Positions 26,346 to 36,215 of a stretch of DNA of 64,000 bases are shown here, piece by piece. The position numbers and the translations under genes are program-made. The first letter of the stretch is position 1. Every line of letters starts with the position of its first letter. Source of the stretch: Moraxella sp. (GTDB lineage Bacteria; Pseudomonadota; Gammaproteobacteria; Pseudomonadales; Moraxellaceae); assembly GCA_030530785.1 (NCBI GenBank), contig JAUMUJ010000001.1, positions 1 to 64,000 on the forward strand, in the 5' to 3' direction. The notes under the pieces were generated by a model. The model was given only the letters and a program-made list of their open reading frames with translations. It was not told where the DNA came from and searched no databases.

Positions 26346-28520
26346 ATGAACCAAAATACCCCAAACATCATAGAATACCAGGCCGTCCAGAGTGTGATGG
26401 GTCAGACCCCGACACCGACAGGTTTTCATACGCTGGATAAAGTGTGTGATGATGATGGTAGATTTACCCCTGAGTGTTATATTAACCGTGATATGTCCAC
26501 GCTTCGTTTTCAGCTTAGGGTGCTTGCCCAAGCGACCAATCCTCGTTATCCTTTGTTGGAGCGTATGTTCTTTTTGACGATTTTTTCATCAAATATGGAC
26601 GAATTTTTTGAAATTCGGGTGGCAGGACTTTTACAAAAAATGAAACAGGGCGATAAAACCAGCAGTCTAGATGGACGTAAGCCGTCCGAGCTATTGGCTG
26701 AGATTAGCCAAGTGGCACATCAGGCGGTGGACGAGCAGTATCGCATTTTAAATGAAGACATTTTGCCCGAGCTTGCCAAATCCGACATTCGCTACCTAAA
26801 ACGCCATGAGCTGACAGACGCTCAAAAAGCGTGGATGAGAGCGTATTTTTTTAATCAAGTGTTGCCCGTTTTGACGCCCATCAGTATTGACCCTGCCCAC
26901 CCATTTCCCAGAGTGGTCAATAAGTCTTTAAATTTTATCGTCAGCTTAGAGGGTAAAGACGCTTTTGGGCGAGATTTGTCGCTTGCCATCGTGCCTGCTC
27001 CCCGCTCATTGCCCCGTGTGATACGCCTGCCTGATGAGCTGACAGAGGGTAAGGAACATCATGTCATGCTGTCGGCGGTCATTCATGAGCACGTGGGCGA
27101 GCTGTTTTTGGGCATGAATGTAACGGGCTGTCATCAGTTTCGGCTGACCCGTAATGCCGACCTTGCTTTATCTGATGACGTGGACGACCTTGCCAAAGCC
27201 CTAGAAGGGGAGCTGGATAACCGCCGATTTGGACATAAGGTGCGTCTGGAAGTTACATCAGACTGCCCTGATGAGATGAGTGATTTTTTGCTGGGTCAAT
27301 TTAAACTGGATAAAAGCCAACTGTATAAAGTTAATGGGCCTGTCAATTTGACCCGAATGCTGACCAGTTTTGATAAGCCTGAGCTGAAATTTACGCCCTT
27401 TGTTCACGCCATGCCAGACGGCTTTAAAGGCTTGGAAAATGGCAAATTAAAGGGCAGTATGTTTGATGTCATCAAAGAGCGTGATGTGTTGGTACATCAC
27501 CCATTTCATAGCTTTGACCCTGTGGTCAGTCTGTTGTGGCAGGCGGGGGCTGACCCTGATGTGTTGGCGATTAAGCAGACCATCTATCGCTCTGGCACAA
27601 ACTCTCAAATCGTCCAAGCTCTGTGTCAGGCTGCCCGAAACGGCAAGGAAGTTACCGCCGTCATCGAGCTTCGAGCCAGATTTGATGAAGCCAGTAACAT
27701 TGCTGTGGCAAATATGCTGACAGATGCAGGGGCGGTGGTGGTGTACGGGGTGGTGGGCTATAAGACGCACGCCAAACTCATGCTCATCGTCCGCCGAGAA
27801 AATGGCAAAATCCGCCGTTATGCCCATCTTGGCACGGGTAACTACCACGCTGGCAACGCCAAAGCCTACACCGATTATGGACTGTTTACTGCTCATGAGG
27901 CAATGTGTGCCGATGTGCATGGCGTGTTTACTCAGCTGACAGGCATGGGCAGGCCTGTGCCATCGTCCAAGATTTTACACGCCCCATTTACGCTACATGA
28001 CGGGCTAATCCGCCTGATTGACCAAGAAATTAGCCATGCCAAAAACGGCAAAAAGAGTCGCATTATCCTAAAATGTAACGCCATCACTGAGCGGGGCATC
28101 ATTAACAAGCTGTACGAAGCAAGTCAAGCGGGGGTGGAGATTGACCTGATTATCCGCTCCATTTGTTGTCTTAGACCACAGGTTAAGGACTTGTCCGAAA
28201 ACATCAAAGTTCGCTCCATTGTTGGGCGGTTTTTGGAGCATACCCGAGTGTATTATTTTTATAATGATGGCGATGAGATACTCTACTGTTCCAGTGCTGA
28301 TTTGATGGACAGAAATTTGCTACATCGTGTGGAAGTGGCGTTCCCGATTTTAGATAAGGCGTTATTTGACCAAATTTATACAGACGGACTGATTAACTAC
28401 CTAAATGACAATGTGCAGGCGTGGGAGTTAGACGGGCAGGGCGAATGGCATTCATGCCCGCAGGAACAATCTGCTCATGACGCACAAGCGATACTGCTGG
28501 GGCAGATTTGTCATGATTGA
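26346..28520 (+). CDS. ppk1: Polyphosphate kinase
   Basis: Reversibly makes inorganic polyphosphate from ATP. ~724 residues: N-domain [15 protein letters not shown], the [20 protein letters not shown] block, and the C1/C2 domains with the phospho-His region [14 protein letters not shown] and [20 protein letters not shown], followed by [12 protein letters not shown]. The ATG at 26346 with AGGA upstream is preferred; a TTG at 26274 is less likely. The end overlaps the YchJ-type gene by eight bases. Confidence 0.95.
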   Translation: MNQNTPNIIEYQAVQSVMGQTPTPTGFHTLDKVCDDDGRFTPECYINRDMSTLRFQLRVLAQATNPRYPLLERMFFLTIFSSNMDEFFEIRVAGLLQKMKQGDKTSSLDGRKPSELLAEISQVAHQAVDEQYRILNEDILPELAKSDIRYLKRHELTDAQKAWMRAYFFNQVLPVLTPISIDPAHPFPRVVNKSLNFIVSLEGKDAFGRDLSLAIVPAPRSLPRVIRLPDELTEGKEHHVMLSAVIHEHVGELFLGMNVTGCHQFRLTRNADLALSDDVDDLAKALEGELDNRRFGHKVRLEVTSDCPDEMSDFLLGQFKLDKSQLYKVNGPVNLTRMLTSFDKPELKFTPFVHAMPDGFKGLENGKLKGSMFDVIKERDVLVHHPFHSFDPVVSLLWQAGADPDVLAIKQTIYRSGTNSQIVQALCQAARNGKEVTAVIELRARFDEASNIAVANMLTDAGAVVVYGVVGYKTHAKLMLIVRRENGKIRRYAHLGTGNYHAGNAKAYTDYGLFTAHEAMCADVHGVFTQLTGMGRPVPSSKILHAPFTLHDGLIRLIDQEISHAKNGKKSRIILKCNAITERGIINKLYEASQAGVEIDLIIRSICCLRPQVKDLSENIKVRSIVGRFLEHTRVYYFYNDGDEILYCSSADLMDRNLLHRVEVAFPILDKALFDQIYTDGLINYLNDNVQAWELDGQGEWHSCPQEQSAHDAQAILLGQICHD

Positions 28521-28977
28521 TGGGTGTCCGTGTGGTTCGAGTAAATCCTACCGTGATTGTTGTCAGATACTCCATGATGGGGGTGTTACTGATACTGCCG
28601 AGTGTCTGATGCGTGCTAGGTTTAGTGCTTTTTATTTTAAAAAGGTGGATTACATCATTGCCACCACCGTGCCATATCAGCAAGATTTACTGAACAAATC
28701 CGCCTTGCAATCATGGGCAGATGGCATGAACTGGACACGTCTTGATGTCATCAGTCATAACAAGGTCGGCAAACGCCACGCCCAAGTGCATTTTTATGCC
28801 TATTTTGATGACGGGCAAGGAGAAAAGGTGCATGATGAGCTGTCCGCTTTTGTTAAGGCAGATGGGCGGTGGTATTTTCTTGACCCAACCGTGCCTGTTA
28901 TGCTGACCAACAAACAGCCATGTCTGTGTGGCAGTGGCAAGAAGTTTAAGGCGTGTTGCGGGCGGTTTTTGTTATGA
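28513..28977 (+). CDS. YchJ-family SEC-C motif protein
   Basis: A 154-residue UPF0225/YchJ protein. SEC-C zinc motifs lie at both ends: [13 protein letters not shown] at the N-terminus and [14 protein letters not shown] at the C-terminus; the middle ([19 protein letters not shown]) is the conserved YchJ core with an NTF2-like fold. Role unknown; SEC-C motifs bind metal and sometimes SecB or ribosomal proteins. Overlaps the end of ppk1, so co-translated. Confidence 0.9.
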   Translation: MIDGCPCGSSKSYRDCCQILHDGGVTDTAECLMRARFSAFYFKKVDYIIATTVPYQQDLLNKSALQSWADGMNWTRLDVISHNKVGKRHAQVHFYAYFDDGQGEKVHDELSAFVKADGRWYFLDPTVPVMLTNKQPCLCGSGKKFKACCGRFLL

Positions 28978-28982
28978 TTCAT

Positions 28983-29387
28983 CTAAATCCATCTGTGCCA
29001 AGTGCTCTTGATGACGGTTGGGTGTGTTTGTGTCAGCATTTGATACAGCTTCCAAAATTGTCGGTTGGGACGAAAGCTGTACACTTGTTTTTTGCTCAAA
29101 ATACACACCACCAAATCCCACACATCAATGTTATTGATACGCAGTCCGCTTTTTTGTAGGGCAATGATGTCATCAAACGCCACCATCGTGGTTTCGTCCC
29201 CATGACAGATGATGACGTGACTGTCATTAAAATACAACCATTGATTGCTAAACACTTTGGCAGAACTAAATGCAGTCAGTGCTTTGCCTTGATGGTATCG
29301 TTTGGGGGCAGGTCGCATTTGGCGAATCATGATGCCAAAAATTCCCAGTGCAACGAGTATTATCAATAGGTCTTGTGCATTTATCAT
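28983..29387 (-). CDS. Membrane-anchored hypothetical protein
   Basis: A 134-residue protein with an N-terminal membrane helix (LLIILVALGIFGIMI, residues ~7-21) followed by a basic stretch and a soluble domain of mixed strands (VFSNQWLYFNDSHVIICHGD). I do not recognise the family. It is convergent with the YchJ gene, five bases apart, and divergent from thiI. Confidence 0.55.
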   Translation of the reverse strand: MINAQDLLIILVALGIFGIMIRQMRPAPKRYHQGKALTAFSSAKVFSNQWLYFNDSHVIICHGDETTMVAFDDIIALQKSGLRINNIDVWDLVVCILSKKQVYSFRPNRQFWKLYQMLTQTHPTVIKSTWHRWI

Positions 29388-29457
29388 GGTGCTGATGTGG
29401 TGGTTTGTATAAGGATATTAGTTTAGCACACATCGGCGTTTTGATGGTAATATCTTT

Positions 29458-29485
29458 AAAAAAGGGTGTATAATACGCCCTTTTT
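29458..29485. promoter_or_regulatory. -10 box of thiI inside a terminator-like hairpin
   Basis: TATAAT (29469-29474) lies in the loop of an inverted repeat AAAAAGGG/CCCTTTTT. The hairpin may insulate thiI from upstream transcription while the loop serves as its promoter; start of thiI is 22 bases further on. Confidence 0.45.
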
Positions 29486-29506
29486 ATTCATTTAGCGTTA
29501 AAAATT

Positions 29507-30943
29507 ATGAAATTTATCATTAAGCTCCACCCTGAGATTATCATGAAAAGCCAAAGCGTTCGCAAGCGTTTTATCAAGGTGCTGTCAGGGAACATTCGCC
29601 ATGTCCTAAAACCGACAGATGAGACGCTGACGGTGTTTCAGCATTGGGATTTTATAGAAGTGCGTAGCCGTGATGACACCAAGCGTGATGTCATCTTAGA
29701 TAATTTGCAACGCTTGTCAGGCATTCATCATGTTCTTGATGTGTTGCAGATGGATTTTGATGATTTGTCTGATATTTTGAATAAAGTGTCGGCGGTGGTG
29801 GCAGATGATTTAGCGGGTAAGAGTTTTTGTGTGCGGGTAAAACGGCGTGGTAAACATGATTTTAGCTCCATGGACGTTGCACGATATGTCGGTGGCGGAC
29901 TAAACCAAGCCATACCGACTGCCACCGTCAAGCTAAAAAATCCCGATGTTACCGTGCATATTGAGATAGATGATGATAAGATGATGATCGTGCAGGGGCG
30001 TTATGAAGGCATGGGTGGATTTCCCATGAGTACCCAAGATGATGTATTGTCGCTCATCTCGGGGGGATTTGATTCGGCGGTGGCAAGCCATGCTTTTATC
30101 AGGCGGGGCAGTCGGGTGCATTATGTGTTTTTTAATTTGGGTGGTGTCGCTCACGAAACGGGTGTGCGTCAGATGGTGTCGCACCTGTGGGGGCGGTATT
30201 CTCGTTCTCATCGGGTAAAGTTTATCAGCGTAGATTTTGCTCCTGTGGTAGAAGCGATACTGACCCACGTTCCTGATGGTTATATGGGCGTGGTGCTAAA
30301 ACGCATGATGGTGCGTGTGGCAAGCGACATTGCCCGCCATTATAAAATCCCTGCGTTGGTAACGGGCGAAGCGATGGGACAGGTATCCAGTCAGACCTTA
30401 ACCAACCTTGCCATGATAGACCAAGCGTCCGACACGCTGATTTTGCGACCGCTCATCACGCACGACAAGGCGGACATCATACAGATGGCAGAGCGTATCG
30501 GGGCGTATGACATCGCCAAAGATTTGCCTGAATACTGTGGGGTCATCTCAAAAAAACCCACCGTCAAAGCCACGCCTGATGGTGTGTTAGATGCCGAGCG
30601 GGAATTTGATTTTGCCATTTTACAAAAAGTTGCCAAATCAGCGGTGGTGATAGATGTCAGACAGCTTGATAAATTAGACACGCCAAGCCACGACATACTA
30701 ACGGTGCATGACGTGAAAGATGGCGAGATGGTCATAGACATCAGAAGCCCGATGGAGACGGACGAGCGACCTCTTGATTTGCCCCATTTGGCGATACCGT
30801 TTTTTAAATTGGCCAAACAAACCGCCGATTTGGACAAATCCAAAACCTATCTACTCTACTGTCAGCAGGGTGTGATGAGCAGGCTACAAGCGGTGGCGAT
30901 GGCAGAGCAGGGCTTTGATGTCAAAGTGCTAAAACTGCATTGA
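29507..30943 (+). CDS. thiI: tRNA uracil 4-sulfurtransferase with rhodanese domain
   Basis: Makes 4-thiouridine at tRNA position 8 and takes part in thiamin thiazole sulfur transfer. 478 residues: N-terminal ferredoxin-like region (KFIIKLHPEIIMKS), THUMP domain (~60-165), PP-loop ATPase (SLISGGFDSAVASH), and a C-terminal rhodanese domain with catalytic Cys in YLLYCQQGVMSRLQA. This full-length form has the E. coli-type two-domain chemistry. Confidence 0.95.
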   Translation: MKFIIKLHPEIIMKSQSVRKRFIKVLSGNIRHVLKPTDETLTVFQHWDFIEVRSRDDTKRDVILDNLQRLSGIHHVLDVLQMDFDDLSDILNKVSAVVADDLAGKSFCVRVKRRGKHDFSSMDVARYVGGGLNQAIPTATVKLKNPDVTVHIEIDDDKMMIVQGRYEGMGGFPMSTQDDVLSLISGGFDSAVASHAFIRRGSRVHYVFFNLGGVAHETGVRQMVSHLWGRYSRSHRVKFISVDFAPVVEAILTHVPDGYMGVVLKRMMVRVASDIARHYKIPALVTGEAMGQVSSQTLTNLAMIDQASDTLILRPLITHDKADIIQMAERIGAYDIAKDLPEYCGVISKKPTVKATPDGVLDAEREFDFAILQKVAKSAVVIDVRQLDKLDTPSHDILTVHDVKDGEMVIDIRSPMETDERPLDLPHLAIPFFKLAKQTADLDKSKTYLLYCQQGVMSRLQAVAMAEQGFDVKVLKLH

Positions 30944-30949
30944 TAATAA

Positions 30950-30975
30950 AAAAGAGATGAATATTCATCTCTTTT
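30950..30975. terminator. Bidirectional terminator between thiI and hyPrx
   Basis: A perfect 26-base palindrome built from AAAAGAGATGAAT and its complement, with extra A and T on the ends. Serves thiI (plus) and the peroxiredoxin gene (minus). Confidence 0.85.
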
Positions 30976-30981
30976 TTTGGT

Positions 30982-31731
30982 TTAAATCACGCAGTCGCCA
31001 CTGGCAAGATACGTCTCTAAATCATCTGACCCACCGATGTGCTTGCCACCGATAAAGATTTGTGGCACGGTCTCACGTCCTGTCATGGCACGCACCGCTG
31101 TGGTGGTAATATCACGACCCAGCACCAGCTCTTCGTATGCCACGCCACGAGCGGTCAAGGCTTCTTTGGCTTTGATACAAAATGGACAGCCTGCTTTTGA
31201 GATAATCGCCACCGATGGTTTGTCCGTCCAATTTGGGTCTAAAAACTTAATCATGGTGTCAGCGTCTGACACTTCAAAGGGGTCGCCGTCTTTTTCGGGT
31301 TCATCAAAGATTTTGACAATCACGCCATCATCTACTAGCATGGAATAACGCCACGAACGCTTGCCAAAACCTAAGTTTTCTTTGCCAACCAGTCGTCCCA
31401 TGCCGTCTGTAAATTCGCCATTACCGTCTGGGATTACCGTGATGTTGGTGCATTCTTGGTCGGCTTTCCATGCGTTCATGACAAAGGTGTCATTGACCGA
31501 CACACAGATGATGTCGTCCACGCCGAGCTTTTTAAATTCGCCCGCCAGCTCGTTGTAGCGGGGCAGGTGGGTTGATGAACACGTTGGGGTAAATGCCCCC
31601 GGTAGGCTAAACAGCACGACTTTTTTGCCACCGAACAGCTCATCGGTGTTTATATTGACCCACGCATCACCTTGGCGAGTGGGGAAAGTTACGCTCGGCA
31701 CACGCTGACCGACCATGTCTTTAAAAGCCAT
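30982..31731 (-). CDS. Hybrid peroxiredoxin-glutaredoxin (hyPrx5 type)
   Basis: A 249-residue fusion. Residues 1-160 are a Prx5-type peroxiredoxin with the peroxidatic Cys in GAFTPTCSSTHLP; residues ~172-249 are a glutaredoxin with the active site AGCPFCIKAKE and the TVPQIFIGG glutathione-binding segment. Such hybrids in Haemophilus, Neisseria and relatives reduce peroxides with glutathione without a separate glutaredoxin. Probably monocistronic, with a terminator right after it. Confidence 0.93.
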   Translation of the reverse strand: MAFKDMVGQRVPSVTFPTRQGDAWVNINTDELFGGKKVVLFSLPGAFTPTCSSTHLPRYNELAGEFKKLGVDDIICVSVNDTFVMNAWKADQECTNITVIPDGNGEFTDGMGRLVGKENLGFGKRSWRYSMLVDDGVIVKIFDEPEKDGDPFEVSDADTMIKFLDPNWTDKPSVAIISKAGCPFCIKAKEALTARGVAYEELVLGRDITTTAVRAMTGRETVPQIFIGGKHIGGSDDLETYLASGDCVI

Positions 31732-31810
31732 AATTGCTCCGATTTTAAAAAAATATTCAACCCCATGATGGGGGCATTAAAAAATTTTTAAAGCTAAAAT
31801 GATAAAAATA

Positions 31811-32479
31811 TCACACCCAATCAGGCACACCACTATGAAACCTAAGCTCTCCATCGGGACTGTCTATCAGTTCAGCTTCCACTTGCCGAAAAAATGCCAC
31901 CCGTTCATCTATCGGCTCATCAGACACCGACTGGGCAAGGGCAAGATAATCTTCATAATGGCGACTTTCGGATTTGAGCAGGTATTTGTAATATTTGGAC
32001 AGTTTTTCGTCATCAATCACGTCCGCCAACGCCGAGAACCGCTCACACGAACGAGCCTCAATAAACGCCCCGATAATCAGCACGTCTATCATGCTTGCAG
32101 GTTCATAGGTGCGTTTGTGCTTAAACAGTCCCTTAGCATAGCGTCCTGCTGGCAGGTGCGACCACGCCAAGCCACGCTCTGTCATCAGCTCCATCACTTG
32201 TTCATAATGGAGCATTTCTTCACGCACCAGCTGAGCAAGCTTTTTTTGTAAATCGGCATGAAACTCATAACGAAAAATCAGATTCATCGCCGTTCCTGCT
32301 GCCTTTTTTTCGCAGTTGGCGTGGTCTTGCATGAGCAGGGGGAGATTTTTTTTGGCGACAGCGAGCCATTTTTCACCAGTTTTTGCTCCCAAAAAGGCAT
32401 GAATGTGGCTGATGTCGGTTTTGGCTTTGGCTTGGCTTGCGATGACCGCCAAGTCGTCATTTGATGAAATTTCACTCAT
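31811..32479 (-). CDS. miaE: tRNA-(ms2io6A37) hydroxylase MiaE
   Basis: Diiron mono-oxygenase that hydroxylates ms2i6A37 in tRNA. ~222 residues with a ferritin-like four-helix bundle: iron ligands in DHANCEKKAAG, REEMLHYEQV (ExxH) and IEARSCERF, then SESRHYEDYL (ExxH). The start at 32479 has GAGGG eight bases upstream; two short extensions to 32488 lack it. Cytoplasmic. miaA and miaB are not in the window. Confidence 0.92.
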   Translation of the reverse strand: MSEISSNDDLAVIASQAKAKTDISHIHAFLGAKTGEKWLAVAKKNLPLLMQDHANCEKKAAGTAMNLIFRYEFHADLQKKLAQLVREEMLHYEQVMELMTERGLAWSHLPAGRYAKGLFKHKRTYEPASMIDVLIIGAFIEARSCERFSALADVIDDEKLSKYYKYLLKSESRHYEDYLALAQSVSDEPIDERVAFFRQVEAELIDSPDGELRFHSGVPDWV

Positions 32480-32916
32480 AATAAACACCCTCTTTAAATC
32501 AAAAATATCATTTTAACACAACAAAAAAATTGTAACAAAATTATCATATGATTGATAATTAACCAATTTTTAGCCAAATCAGACCAAATTACTCGGCTTT
32601 TTTACAAAAAATACGCAAAAAAGTTTAAAAAATTTTTTAAAATAACTTACTGAAAAATAACATAAAAATGTTTTTTGGGAAATTTTTTTAAAAATTTTCA
32701 GACAAAAGGTGTTGCAAAATATGTCAAAGTTGGTATTCTATACCTAAGGTATGGATTTGGTAAGTGGTCTTATCCGTTGTGATACAAAGGTTAAGGATTA
32801 CTAAGGAGCGTAACGCTGACACCTTTGGGTCATTCACAGAGGTATCCATACTGACAACAAAACGTAATATTTTAACCGTGTGCATTATAGCACCAAATGT
32901 ATGAGTGGAGAAACCC
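32480..32916 (+). promoter_or_regulatory. AT-rich promoter and structured leader region of the porin gene
   Basis: About 430 bases without a gene. The left half is very AT-rich. From 32732 there is a cluster of short inverted and direct repeats: GGTAT (32732), ATACC (32740), TACCTAAGGTA (32741-32751), then GTATGGAT (32749-32756), whose complement ATCCATAC occurs at 32844-32851. This could be an operator cluster or a long stem in the mRNA leader. A Shine-Dalgarno-like GTGGAG precedes the porin ATG. Confidence 0.45.
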
Positions 32917-33927
32917 ATGAAAAAACTACTTTTGGCATCAGCCATTGCAACACTATCTATCACAGCCGTACAAGCTGCTCCTACCGTTTATGGTAAGGCG
33001 TTCTTAACTTTGGATATTCAAGACGGCGATGACCTAAGCCCTGCCAAGGATTCTCGCAGTCAGCTTAACTCTGTTGCTTCTCGTATCGGCTTCAAGGGTT
33101 CTGAAGCTTTGACCACTGATACTGATTTGGTTTACCAATTAGAATACCGTGTGGACATTGATGACAACCGTCAGCAGTTCACTTCTCGTGATACCTACTT
33201 GGGTCTTTCTAACAAACAATATGGTACTTTGGTTGCAGGTCGTTTAACCGCCATTGACGACTACATCAACTACGTTAAAGTAGTAGAAGGTGGCGTTGTG
33301 GGTGGTAATGACACCTTAGCATCAATCAACGGTCCTCGTGCCAACAATGCTTTTGCTTACTTCTCACCTGAGTATCAAGGCGTTCAGTTCATGGGTATGT
33401 ATGCCATGGATGAAGTAAAAAGCGGTGCAAACAATGGTAACGACAGCCTAGCTCGTGATGCGTGGGGTATCGGTGCTAAGTATGAGCCTAGCGATATGCC
33501 ACTAAAAGCAGGTATTACCTACATCAAAGCAGGTGCCAGTAGCACTAACGAAGCATTGCTTGAACACGCTCTACGTGTGAGTGGTGCTTATGCTCTTGGA
33601 CAAGATTTGACAGTGGCAGGTCAGTACCAATTAACCGAAGGTCGTGCCAGCACTGCCAATAAGAAAGAAAAAGAGCAAACTTACACCGTTTCTGGTAACT
33701 ACAAAGTTCCTCAAACGCCTTGGACTGCCTATACTCAGCTTGACTATGTTAAAGATGCTGACTATGTAAAAGGCGACAAAGAGCAACGTATCGTTATCGG
33801 TGGTAAATACGCCTTTAACCAAAACACCACAGGTCATTTGTACAGCGGTTACCTAAAAAACAAACCTGCTAACGCCAGCAACTATGACTCTTATGGTGTT
33901 GGTGCAGGTCTAGAATACAAATTCTAA
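32917..33927 (+). CDS. General porin (M35/OmpC-type)
   Basis: A 336-residue outer-membrane porin. Signal peptide at residues 1-21 (KKLLLASAIATLSITAVQA, cleavage before APTVYGK). Mature protein has alternating strands and GLSNKQYGTLVAGR, the loop-3/barrel motif of Gram-negative porins, and ends in the outer-membrane insertion signal with C-terminal Phe (GVGAGLEYKF). Closest in type to the Moraxella M35 porin, which takes up small hydrophilic nutrients and affects beta-lactam entry. Start 32917 rather than 32905 because the signal peptide begins there. Highly biased, optimised codon use suggests strong expression. Confidence 0.9.
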   Translation: MKKLLLASAIATLSITAVQAAPTVYGKAFLTLDIQDGDDLSPAKDSRSQLNSVASRIGFKGSEALTTDTDLVYQLEYRVDIDDNRQQFTSRDTYLGLSNKQYGTLVAGRLTAIDDYINYVKVVEGGVVGGNDTLASINGPRANNAFAYFSPEYQGVQFMGMYAMDEVKSGANNGNDSLARDAWGIGAKYEPSDMPLKAGITYIKAGASSTNEALLEHALRVSGAYALGQDLTVAGQYQLTEGRASTANKKEKEQTYTVSGNYKVPQTPWTAYTQLDYVKDADYVKGDKEQRIVIGGKYAFNQNTTGHLYSGYLKNKPANASNYDSYGVGAGLEYKF

Positions 33928-33940
33928 TCTGTCCTTATCC

Positions 33941-33970
33941 ACAAAAACCCGCCTGATGGTGGGTTTTTGT
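33941..33970 (+). terminator. Porin terminator
   Basis: ACAAAAACCC pairs with GGGTTTTTGT, with further pairing inside (GCC/GGT), followed by T-rich sequence. Confidence 0.85.
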
Positions 33971-34027
33971 TTGAGTGAGTATCTTTTTGATGTCTTAGGT
34001 GAAATATTAGGGAATTTTGTAAAAATA

Positions 34028-34036
34028 TGCTAAAAT
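34028..34036 (+). promoter_or_regulatory. Extended -10 promoter of pyrH-frr
   Basis: TGCTAAAAT matches the extended -10 consensus with one mismatch, 31 bases before the pyrH ATG. rpsB and tsf, the usual upstream genes, are absent here, so pyrH needs its own promoter. Confidence 0.5.
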
Positions 34037-34067
34037 TAACCGATTTTATCAAAAAATAGGGTGTATC

Positions 34068-34808
34068 ATGTCTGACATCAATCCAAACGACAAAAATCCA
34101 AAATTCTCCCGCATTCTTTTAAAACTCTCTGGCGAAGCCTTAGCAGGAGGCAAGGACATGGGCATTGATGCGTCCATTCTTGACCAGATGAGCTTATCCA
34201 TCGCCCATTTGCGTGGGCTGGGTGTGCAGGTGGGCATTGTGGTCGGTGGCGGTAACTTATATCGGGGCAGTACCCTACAAAAGTCAGGTTTGGTCGGGCG
34301 AGTTACGGGCGACCAGATGGGTATGCTTGCCACCGTGATGAACGGGCTTGCCATGCGAGACGCTTTGGTTCGCCGTAACATCAAATGCCGTCTGATGTCC
34401 GCCCTAAATATCGCTACCGTTGGCGAGCCATATTCTAGCCGTGAAGCCATTCGCCACCTAAATAATGGTGAAGTGTGTATCTTTGTGGCAGGTACAGGCA
34501 ACCCGTTTTTTACCACCGACACGGCAGCGTGTCTGCGTGGCATTGAGATTGAAGCGGGGCTGATTTTAAAGGCGACTAAGGTTGATGGTGTGTATGACAA
34601 AGACCCCAGCGTGCATGATGACGCTGTCAAATACGACAGTTTGTCCTTTGATGAAGTGTTAGAACGCAAATTAGGCGTGATGGATTTGACTGCCATTGCC
34701 TTATGCCGTGAACATAACGTGCCTTTGTGCGTGTTTGACATGAACAAGCCCAACGCCCTACTTAATGTCGTGATGGGCGAAAAAGAAGGCACACGAGTGT
34801 ATCATTGA
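34068..34808 (+). CDS. pyrH: UMP kinase
   Basis: Phosphorylates UMP to UDP, first step from UMP to all other pyrimidine nucleotides. 246 residues of the amino-acid-kinase fold: [52 protein letters not shown]. Starts the envelope/translation cluster, 23 bases ahead of frr. Confidence 0.97.
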   Translation: MSDINPNDKNPKFSRILLKLSGEALAGGKDMGIDASILDQMSLSIAHLRGLGVQVGIVVGGGNLYRGSTLQKSGLVGRVTGDQMGMLATVMNGLAMRDALVRRNIKCRLMSALNIATVGEPYSSREAIRHLNNGEVCIFVAGTGNPFFTTDTAACLRGIEIEAGLILKATKVDGVYDKDPSVHDDAVKYDSLSFDEVLERKLGVMDLTAIALCREHNVPLCVFDMNKPNALLNVVMGEKEGTRVYH

Positions 34809-34831
34809 TTGTATTGTAATAGGAAAATTTC

Positions 34832-35386
34832 ATGATTAACCAAATTAAAACAGACGGCAAAGAGCGTATGCAAAAAGCCGTTGAAGCCCTAGAAAATGCC
34901 TTTACCAAACTGCGTACAGGGCGAGCTCACCCTGGTATTTTATCAGGTGTGATGGTCAGCTATTATGGCTCTGATATGCCCCTAAACCAAGTGGCGAGCA
35001 TTAACGTAGAAGATAGCCGTACTTTGCTTGTTCAGCCCTTTGACCGCTCTATGGTACAGGCGGTAGATAAGGCGATTCGTGAAGCGGATTTGGGGCTTAA
35101 CCCCATGACGGCTGATGTCATTCGTGTGCCTATGCCTGCTTTGACCGAAGAGACTCGCCGTGATATGCAAAAACTGGCTCGTGCCGAAGCAGAACAAAGC
35201 CGTGTGTCGGTGAGAAATATCCGCCGTGATATGCTGACTGATATTAAAAAACTGGTCAAAGAAAAAGAAGTCAGCGAAGATGATGAACGCCGTGCCGAGA
35301 CCGATATCCAAAAATTGACCGATGATTTTATCAAGGCCATTGACGCTCGCCTGACCAAAAAAGAAAGCGAGCTGATGGAAGTTTAA
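34832..35386 (+). CDS. frr: Ribosome recycling factor
   Basis: Splits the post-termination ribosome with EF-G. 184 residues, the usual length; hallmark segments [29 protein letters not shown] and [12 protein letters not shown] all present. Co-directional with pyrH; followed by a hairpin at 35402. Confidence 0.97.
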   Translation: MINQIKTDGKERMQKAVEALENAFTKLRTGRAHPGILSGVMVSYYGSDMPLNQVASINVEDSRTLLVQPFDRSMVQAVDKAIREADLGLNPMTADVIRVPMPALTEETRRDMQKLARAEAEQSRVSVRNIRRDMLTDIKKLVKEKEVSEDDERRAETDIQKLTDDFIKAIDARLTKKESELMEV

Positions 35387-35401
35387 TCAGTCAATATTCT
35401 C

Positions 35402-35434
35402 AAAACGCAGGGCGAATGTCGTTCGCCCCGTGTT
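35402..35434 (+). terminator. Hairpin after frr, possible terminator and REP-like palindrome
   Basis: GGGCGAA pairs with TTCGCCC around TGTCG, flanked by AAAACRC and GTGTTT that also pair, then T-rich sequence. The palindrome resembles one at 46269-46290 (GGGGCAAATG/CATTTACCCC), so it may be a dispersed element as well as a terminator. Confidence 0.5.
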
Positions 35435-35470
35435 TGTTTGTGTTATTTTATTCATAAGTTTTAGCCCGTC

Positions 35471-36211
35471 ATGCCAAATCAACCCACATCTCCCCTAAAT
35501 AACTTCCCCAAGCACATCGCCATCATCATGGACGGTAATAACCGCTATGCCAAACGCCATGATTTACCTAAGGGGGCAGGGCATTTGGCGGGAAAATCTG
35601 CTCTTGACCCTATTGTGGAGCATTGTGTGGCACAGGGTGTGTCTGTTTTGACGGTATTTGCTTTTTCGTCCGAGAATTGGGCAAGACCACAGGCGGAAGT
35701 GGATTTGCTCATGCAACTGCTCAAAAGCACCATTCATGAGCAACTGCCTCGCATGAACAGCCACCAAATCCGCCTAAGATTTATTGGCGATAGGTCAAAA
35801 CTTGGCGATGATTTGCAGTCTTTGATGGCGGATGCAGAAGCAAAAACTGCCCATTTTGATAAGATGACCCTAGTAATTGCCATCAGCTATGGCGGACAAT
35901 GGGACATCGCACAGGCGTGCCAGAAATTAGCCGAAGAAGTCCAAAAAGGTAAGCTTGCCCCAAGCGATGTGAATGTCAATCTTATTGGGAAACACGTGGA
36001 GCTTGCTGATTTGCCTGATGTGGATATGCTTATCCGCACGGGGGGCGAGTGGCGTATTTCTAACTTTTTGCTGTGGCAGTCGGCTTATGCTGAACTGTTT
36101 TTTACCGATACGCTCTGGCCTGATTTTGGCACGGATGAACTTGATGAGATGATAAGGCAGTTTGGCTGTCGCGAAAGGCGTTTTGGTAAGACCAGTGAAC
36201 AGATGAGGTAA
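35471..36211 (+). CDS. uppS: Undecaprenyl-diphosphate synthase
   Basis: Cis-prenyltransferase making the C55 carrier lipid. 246 residues: IAIIMDGNNRYAKRH (substrate-binding Asp; Tyr replaces the usual Trp), FAFSSENWARP, MLIRTGGEWRISNFLLWQSA and ELFFTDTLWPDF near the end. Five bases before cdsA, so part of the same operon. Confidence 0.95.
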   Translation: MPNQPTSPLNNFPKHIAIIMDGNNRYAKRHDLPKGAGHLAGKSALDPIVEHCVAQGVSVLTVFAFSSENWARPQAEVDLLMQLLKSTIHEQLPRMNSHQIRLRFIGDRSKLGDDLQSLMADAEAKTAHFDKMTLVIAISYGGQWDIAQACQKLAEEVQKGKLAPSDVNVNLIGKHVELADLPDVDMLIRTGGEWRISNFLLWQSAYAELFFTDTLWPDFGTDELDEMIRQFGCRERRFGKTSEQMR

Positions 36212-36215
36212 AGCT

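Noticed and set aside
32724..32963. Minus-strand frame over the porin leader
   Set aside because: It is antisense to the porin signal peptide and leader repeats, with no ribosome site or homology.
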